From contig JAGFNQ010004757.1 in NCBI GenBank assembly GCA_024364735.1, forward strand, positions 312,421 through 376,420: a DNA stretch of 64,000 nucleotides. Reading direction: 5' to 3'. Under the pieces are notes generated by a model. It saw only the letters and a list, made by a program, of their open reading frames with translations, did not search any database and had not been told where the DNA came from. The position numbers and the translations under genes were made by a program. Every line of letters starts with the position of its first letter. The stretch's first letter is position 1. The stretch comes from Boesenbergia rotunda. Lineage: Eukaryota; Streptophyta; Magnoliopsida; Zingiberales; Zingiberaceae. This document shows positions 57,690 through 64,000 of the stretch, piece by piece.

Positions 57690-60081
57690 TTAATGTCCCC
57701 AAGCATACCAAGGAAACCAAAACTCAATAATCAGACTTAACCATCTTTTATGATTCTCAAAGCATAATAAAGGAACATGTAAGGAGATACAACTAGAAGT
57801 CAAACAAGGTTTATTCAAGACCAAACAAAAGCAGAATACGAAAGCAAAACATAAATGCAAAGTATAAAAGCGAACAAACATGCTAGTATAAACATAAAGA
57901 AAAATAAGAAAAGGAAAGTAAAGGAACAAACTCCCCTTTATTCCTTGCGGCTGGAGTCGGTTTAGGAGTAGTATCCATCCCAGTAGTGGTGGAGTATGGG
58001 TGATTGAGAGAGCATTCTTCATGTGATCCATATCATGGTGCATTGCTCTCCCACACTTAAACTTCACAGAAAATTGTTCAGGTGGCCGAAGGCGATTAAA
58101 GCACAAGATCCATGTAAGAGGTGGAGTGCTTCGAATTAAAGTATGATTAACTCCTCCCTCTTGATGCTTTTTGGAAATCCTTCTAGGAGGTTGGAGTCTG
58201 TTTAGATGGAGCACCCACTCCAGAAGCCTACGTGACCCTGCAAAACCATGCAATACCTCCCTCATGCGTGCAGGGTAAGAAAGAAATGAAACACAATCAG
58301 TTTCTGTATGAAATGTATCCAGATATGCATCACATTCAATGAAATCAATTGTGGGTACCTCTATGAATTTTTCACAAACATTGTCCACATATGATTTATC
58401 AAGAATTGCATCATAGCCAATGAAATCAACCTGAGGTACCTCTATGAGTTTTTCACAATCAGTTTTTACATAAGATGTATCCAGATATGTATCACATTCA
58501 ACAAAATCAACCTTATATCTGTAAAATTTTCACAAACAGTTTCTACATAGGAGATATCAAGAAATTCATCACAACCATTCGAATCAACACTTGGTGTCTC
58601 AATGAATTTTTCACAGTCAAGGTCTACACAGGATGTATCAAGAATTGCTTCACATTTAACACATTCAACAAAATCAATTTTTGGTACCTTTATGGATTTT
58701 TCTGAAGCAATAGGAGGAATACTTACCTCATCATGCTGAAGAATACCTGAAGGTTCTACAAGAGTAGATGTGACTATTACTTCCTCCTGGTCCAGTACAG
58801 GCTCCATTTCAGGCTCCGGTTCTGGTGGACATTCAACTAACAATGGTGATTCTTGGGTTCTTGCTTCTACCATGCAAGTCTCTACACTTTCTGACTTGTC
58901 CTCTGAATCTTCTAATGTATCAGTCAATGGTGGTGGTCCCTAGGGCTCTGTGCAATCCCCTACACCTGTAGATTCATCTGCAACGCATTCTTTATCAACC
59001 ATATCTGTAACAGCCATATTAGAGAAATTAGGACCATCAACATCTAAATCCTTACAAAATAAAAGTTTAGGAGGTTCCTGTAAAATTTCAGAATCGAAAT
59101 CAAGGTTGTTACAATCTCTGCTATCCATCTCCTCCAATGCCTCTAAATCAGTAGGAATGGGTGATTCTTGGGGCTCAGTGCAATCCCCTACACTCTCAAT
59201 CCTATCCTCTGAATCTCCTGACATCTCAGTCAATATAGGTGGTCCCTGGGGCTCAGTCCAATCCCCTACACCTATAGAATCCTCATTCCTCAAAGTTAGT
59301 TCACAATCATGCCCCTCAGAATTAAGAGTAGCTTGATAAGATAATTGTCCTAATCTTTGAGCTTGTATTTGATTAACCAATTGTTCAAGTTGTCTTCCAA
59401 TGTTTTGAAGCCTTTGTTGCTTTTGTTGTTCTAAACTTTGCTGCTGTTGTAGGACTTATTGAAACATCTCCTCCAGCCTTTGTTGTTGAGCCTCACTCTC
59501 ATTAGGATTCTCAAAGCCTCCTTGATTGGTGTGAACTCCTGTTAGACTTGAAATGTAGCATAAGGCTGCTCAAAACTGTAAGTAGGCTGTGAAGTCTGAA
59601 ATTGAGACTGTGGGGGTTGATGAAATGGTTGAATGGGTTGATTAAACTGCTGAAATGGCTGATAATTAGGATGTTGTTGCTGGAAATTATTGTTCTGAAA
59701 ATTCTGAAATTGGGGCTGGCATTATTGATTGAATTGTTGAAATGCTTGAGGTTGAAAATTCTGAGTGTCTTGCTGAAAATTCTGACCTTGAAACTGGAAA
59801 TCTTGCTGACATGGTTGAAATTGTGGCTGAAAAAACTGATTTGTTTGCTGAAAATTCGAATAAGGCTGTTGAAAATTTGGATTGAACCCTTGTTGAAAAT
59901 TCTGAAATTGTGGTTGAAACTGCTGTGGTAGCTGATTAAATGGTTGCTGAAAATTTTGAAAATTTTGTTGGAACTGTTGTTCTGGTTGACTCCAAGGTTG
60001 GTTTTGCTGAAATTGTTGATAAGGTTGCTGCAAATTCTGACAAGGTTGCTGGAAATTCTGAAAATACTGGTACTCTGCCAT
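57690..60081 (-). pseudogene. Element F gene: Gln/Asn/Phe-rich N-terminus and acidic 27-residue repeats (unrecognised)
   Basis: Chosen start ATG 60081 (MAEYQYFQNFQQP), about 150 nt after the primer site, where gag belongs. Residues 1-180 are almost only Gln, Asn, Phe and Pro in NFQQPxQxF-like repeats. A Gln-rich, coiled-coil-like stretch follows (QQQRLEEMFQ, QRLQNIGRQLEQLVNQIQAQ), then an acidic part with three VGDCTEPQ repeats, then five 81-bp units (58293-58700) encoding a CEKFIEVPxIDFIECDAxLD repeat. The tail has two LNRLQPP-type motifs. The frame is broken by TAA at about 59720 and 59460, a frameshift near 59550, TAG 58940 (Gln in the sister repeats) and a 4-bp loss near 58520. No protease, RT or integrase is present. 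I do not recognise the family; a divergent gag of a non-autonomous element is the likeliest reading. Confidence 0.6.
58293..58700 (-). repeat. 81-bp (27-codon) tandem repeat, five units
   Basis: CACAAWCAGTYTSTACATA-like starts lie at 58293, 58373, 58454, 58531 and 58612, a spacing of 80, 81, 77 and 81 bp. The 77-bp unit holds a 4-bp loss that causes the frameshift. Confidence 0.85.
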
Positions 60082-60227
60082 GGAACTGTTTGAATGAGTA
60101 GAAAAAATTTCCAATAGCCACCTGCAGTCCTGGCCAAAAACAAACAAAGAATAGCAGCAAATGTATACAAAAGATAGAGCAATCAAGAATAGAATCAAAA
60201 GATATAATTATCAAGCACCACTACATT

Positions 60228-60244
60228 CCCCGGCAACGGCGCCA
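60228..60244 (-). other. Primer-binding site (tRNA-Asp) of element F
   Basis: The minus strand reads TGGCGCCGTTGCCGGGG, complementary to the last 17 nt, CCA included, of plant tRNA-Asp. It lies six bases from the LTR edge at 60251. This primer type is known for Athila/Tat gypsy elements. Confidence 0.9.
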
Positions 60245-60250
60245 AAAATT

Positions 60251-62583
60251 TGATGGACCCAAAATAGATGTCACGAATGTGGGTGTCAAGTTTAGATATT
60301 TATAAATGCTGGAAACCCTTTTTGCAATCAAAAATATGAAAACGTAGTAAAGGGGCTACAGGTCATATTTTTCCTAGGGCTAGTTGACGTTGTGTGATTT
60401 GAGCTTGTATTTATGTGTCGTTGATTAATTTTGGGTTTTAAATAAATATTTGGGTTTTGGGGTTGTAATTCTGAAATGAAAACGCAATGTAAGAACTACG
60501 CAACTTAACTAGGAAATTGATGAACCTAACAAATAAACAACTCAATCAAGGCACTTAAACAATTTTGGAAACCCAATCTGATCTCAAATGCGAAACAAAG
60601 GCTAAACAAAGGAATGAAGGCAGTGATGGCAATTTTCAGAAACAAACAAATTAATACATTTGCTAACTATGAAATTCAGAAATTAAACTAAAAACAACTT
60701 AACACAACTAGATGCAATTTTGATGGAAGCAAGCAAATGCAAGGGACTGTTCAGAAATGGCCAAATGCAATGCTAGATGATTTCAAGTTACAAAACACAC
60801 TACCAGTTGTAATTAACTTGGTACCAATCAAAACCAAAGTTTCTGTTGATACCAAGTGCAAAGGTTCATCAATCTGGCACGCAACAAGGTAAACCTATGT
60901 GTTGGAAATAATGCTAATTGCAACCTTATAAACTGATGTAAAGCAAATGAACTGAAGCAAGCAATCAAAAACTGAATTCAAAAGCAACTTGATGGGAAAC
61001 AACAACTCAGATCCCCTAAACTGACGTGCAGATGGGCAATTTCAGACATAAAATGCAGAAAAACAGGACAAAATCTGATACGCAAGGATACAAAACTGAA
61101 TTGCAGAACTACTAGCTGAACAAAAGCTTGGATTTAAGGCTAAAAATGAGTCAGCTTAGATCAACTAAATTAACATACGAAAAGTGAAGCAAACTGAAGA
61201 ATTCAGAAGCTAAAGGGAATCGTAGACAAGGGCTGGTACGTACTGCAGAAATCAGGACTTGGCACACAACTATCGAGTTGATACGCAAGCAATAAACAGA
61301 AAATAGGTTGTAATTAGAAGCTATTGTGCACTACACTAACTCACTAGCTAATTTACTTACCGAATTGAAACTTAACTACTGCGAAAACAATTCAAAACGA
61401 AAATTACAGCAGCTGAATGGAACTTAGAAACGAAACTAGCTGACAGAATTTGAATTACAGACTTATAACTGAAAATTAACTAAGGAACTACTCCTCAAAC
61501 CCTTCCCTGAGCTCAAAATCTCCTTGTTCGTCACGCAAAGGCTGGCCTCGAACCCCTAAGCTCAGCAAATCAGTGGAAATCAACTTCACTTGATCAACTC
61601 TGCTCAAACTGCATCAGCTGGGGAAATCCAATCCGAATCCCTTCGATCTCAGTTAAATGGAGTGCAATGATGATTCGAGGATCATCTGAGCTCACCTGAG
61701 AACCCCTACAAGTGGCTCAGATGATCGGAAATGGATAGTGGCTGAGATTCAAGTGCTCGGACCACAGAGCATGCCGAAACCCTCAAACACCTCTGTCCGG
61801 ATGAAAATTGAGCTGAATTCTCCACCGAAGCTATCTCCAATGATCCAGATGATGATCCAAAGTCGAGATTGAGGTGGTCACGCCTTCAAAACTAAAGAAC
61901 TTGCAAGCAAAACGAAGAGAAAACGAAGAAGAATAGTGTTGCGGCGAAGACGCGACCAGGAAGGAAGCTGTGGAAATTTGATTAAGTACTTGGCATTGGA
62001 CGACTCAGATCAATTTGAGAAAATCCAACGGCTGATCTTGCTCTGATTTAGCCCAAACTTTGATGATGATGATCAGGGGTCAGGATCTGTCTCATGGTAG
62101 CTCGGATCCTCCAGATGTACAACGGATGGTCTAGATCAACCTAATCTTTGAATGGACGATCTAGAACCCTCTGAGCTTGATCCAACGGTTGAATGAGCTC
62201 TAATTGAGATGAAGCCTTCAGATGTTGATCAGAGTGCTTGATCAGCCCTAACCCTAGCTCGGATTGCTTCAGATGGTTCCGGATGGCCCAGATCTAGCCG
62301 CTTTTGAATCGGACGGCCCAGATTAATCCGAAGCTTGATAACTCGATCTGGATCCTCTTCCGACTCAAGTTTGACCCAGTATGCCCTAGGTCCATCATCC
62401 TTCATGCCTACAAAAATAGATTAAAAATTTAGTGGCCAAATAATTCAAATATGTACATATTTGCAATTAAGTCCAAAATAGCAATAATTTCTAGAACCTG
62501 GGTAAATTCACAATTAAGCAAGAAAAATATGGGTCAAACATGGATTTTGACATCTAAAATAATCAATAAAATGGTACTTATCA
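60251..62583 (-). mobile_element. Element F: second LTR (F2), 2.3 kb
   Basis: The edges on the plus strand are TGATGGACCC and GTACTTATCA. The tRNA-Asp primer site lies to the left and a purine tract (62584-62597) to the right, so on the minus strand it is the 5' LTR of the internal region at 56275-60250 and also the 3' LTR of the one at 62598 onwards. Repeated (A/G)ACGG(T/C)(C/T)..GATC-like motifs fill 61990-62330. Confidence 0.8.
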
Positions 62584-62597
62584 ACTCCCCCACACTT
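62584..62597 (-). other. Polypurine tract beside LTR F2
   Basis: On the minus strand AAGTGTGGGGGAGT precedes TGATAAGTACC, the LTR start. Confidence 0.7.
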
Positions 62598-64000
62598 AAG
62601 CTTGAGCGTCTTGCGAAACCACTAAGTATGTATCCCTTAGATTTTCTCAAGCAAAATTTAGAAGCAAATGAAAAGAAATTACCTAAGGTTGTCAATTCTC
62701 AAAAATCTAAGCTCTATGGATTAGTATCTCGTCCTTAAATTAACAACTTAGTCTTTTCATCCATCATGATTCATTGAGATGAATTTAACTCACTAGTCTT
62801 TCATGGGAAGTTTTGGTGGCTCTCTCCTTAAGTTCTAAGTTGATGATGGAAGTGGAGCTCATTCAAACACACATGCTTCTTGCACTACCATAAGCTTGCT
62901 TGTCATCTAATCTCCACCATTATTCATGATTGGTATCAACATCTACAAAAACAAATGAAAACATAGAAAATGGTAAAGAGTGGAATAAAAGCCAAGGAAA
63001 TAGAAAATTGATGGAGTGAAAGACTTGAGTGCTCAAGAATGTTTCCAATGAGCTTTGCCCTCTTTGCAGTCCTCTAGTGAGATCAAAAAGTGTGGCGAAG
63101 TCAAACTTGAATAATTCCTTTAATTTGGATGAAGAAAACCCTATTGATCTCAATGTGCCAACTTCCACCTTGCGTGCCAACTTTGTTTCTTTCTTCTCTT
63201 TTCTGATTTTTTTTTCTTTTTCATTCTGTTTCAAGTTTAGCATCCATGGCCGAATCATGTCAAGTCTCTGATTCCTTCAACACTTAACATCAGTTAGCAT
63301 CACATAGTGTGGTGGAGAATTTGAATTGTTCCACTTGAAAATGGCTGAGTAGCAAATCAAATTTCAGCCCCTGCATTGCCCCTCTTTTTTTTTCTGTGTA
63401 CTGATCAGAATTGCTAGCATCCACATTTCTTCTATATTTGGTCAGCCTTGGGTGTTCTCAATACTCTTCGATGCATTTCCGAACTTTGTTCCCTGATTCA
63501 CAGCCCAGGAAAATCAATTTCAGCTTCAAGTTGACAAATTTCTGCACTTGAACTTGGACCAGATTTCTGCCCTTGTCAACTCCACATTCCAATCTGATTT
63601 CTCCAATTCATCTTCACAAACAATCCTTCAAGATATTCAATACTTCGCAGCCTACTCATTTCAGCAGCTATCCTTGATATTCAACTCAGAATTTCCAATT
63701 TTTCAGCTTGCAATGCAGTTTAGTTTCAGCTCTGCACAAATCATTTTCAGGTTTGAATTCCAGCATTGCCTGATTAGATTTCGGTACTTAAATTCAACTA
63801 ACCTGCTGCTTTTCAAATTTCTGATGGCTGGCTGGTTGATGGACTTGTTCTTAATCCTTGTCAGCACCCTTGCATTTGTTTCAATTCAGAACAGTTCAGC
63901 TTGTATCATTTCAGCTCACTTCCATCACTGATCTGCACAAACTGTTTTTGGCACAAATTCCTGCACAGAATTCAGACTTTTTCTCAGCTTCAACTCGGAC
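62598..64000 (-). other. Second internal region of element F (3' part), runs off the window
   Basis: The first ~350 bp match 56275-56640 in order and wording (GGAAGTGGAG, TTGCACTACCAT, AAGCTTGCTTG, TCTCCAC). The rest is low-complexity sequence rich in TTTCAG and poly-T. Short frames at 62920-63258 and 63548-63931 have no recognisable features. Confidence 0.5.

Noticed and set aside
59602..59931. 109-codon Leu/Lys-rich frame on the plus strand
   Set aside because: It is the antisense of the Gln/Asn/Phe repeats of the element F gene.
54207..62583. F1 and F2 as the LTR pair of one element
   Set aside because: They are far too different by eye compared with the D and E pairs, and internal sequence continues beyond F2.
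63548..63931. 127-codon frame near the window end
   Set aside because: It is low-complexity TTTCAG-rich sequence with no recognisable domain or start context; no support as a gene.

Overview
This window is plant nuclear heterochromatin made almost entirely of nested LTR retrotransposons. The evidence is Ty1/copia and Ty3/gypsy (chromovirus) polyproteins, primer-binding sites for plant initiator tRNA-Met and tRNA-Asp, LTRs of 1.4-3.5 kb, and nonsense codons that are nearly all TAG at probable former CAG or TGG codons, as expected from deamination of methylated CHG sites. The mix of Angela-like and SIRE-like copia, Tekay/Del-like and Tat/Athila-like gypsy fits a large-genome angiosperm, perhaps a monocot; the species cannot be fixed from sequence alone. 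I see no complete cellular gene.

Layout. 1-4984: 3' half of an Angela-like copia (A), with an inverted solo LTR in its pol (TSD AGAGA). 4985-13721: a decayed second copia family (B) in a rearranged order: reversed LTR, gag-pol remains, forward LTR, reversed LTR; opposite-strand copies of CACAC at the LTR junctions point to insertion into a related LTR followed by inversion. 13722-19432: unassigned LTR-like and AT-rich sequence, with a 27-bp hairpin minisatellite and a 3.5-kb gypsy solo LTR (TSD ATTAA). 19433-32122: a reversed solo LTR (TSD GACTC) split by a nearly intact 9.65-kb Tekay-like chromovirus (C, 20075-29729, TSD GATGC), whose leader carries a 713-bp hAT-like MITE (TSD CTTACTCA). 32128-33784: a GC-rich, exon-like stretch followed by a splice donor and intron-like DNA, the only candidate trace of a host gene.

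33785-54206: a minus-strand copia (D) related to B, split by a 12.07-kb SIRE-like copia (E, 40041-52108, TSD TTGTT), which is itself split by a solo Tekay-like LTR (47181-49236, TSD GTACT). 54207-64000: a minus-strand gypsy-like array LTR-internal-LTR-internal (F) with a tRNA-Asp primer site and two LTRs too different to be a pair. Its internal region has no reverse transcriptase but a decayed gene with a Gln/Asn/Phe-rich N-terminal half and acidic 27-residue repeats, which I do not recognise.

The coding parts are standard retroelement machinery: Gag packages RNA, protease cuts the polyprotein, RT/RNase H copies RNA to DNA, integrase inserts it. Every copy here is broken, so each would need proteins from another element to move. 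Most interesting beyond the catalogue: a covarying stem-loop in the leaders of B and D, the inverted-LTR rearrangement, the structured conserved block in the Tekay-like LTRs, and the F element gene.
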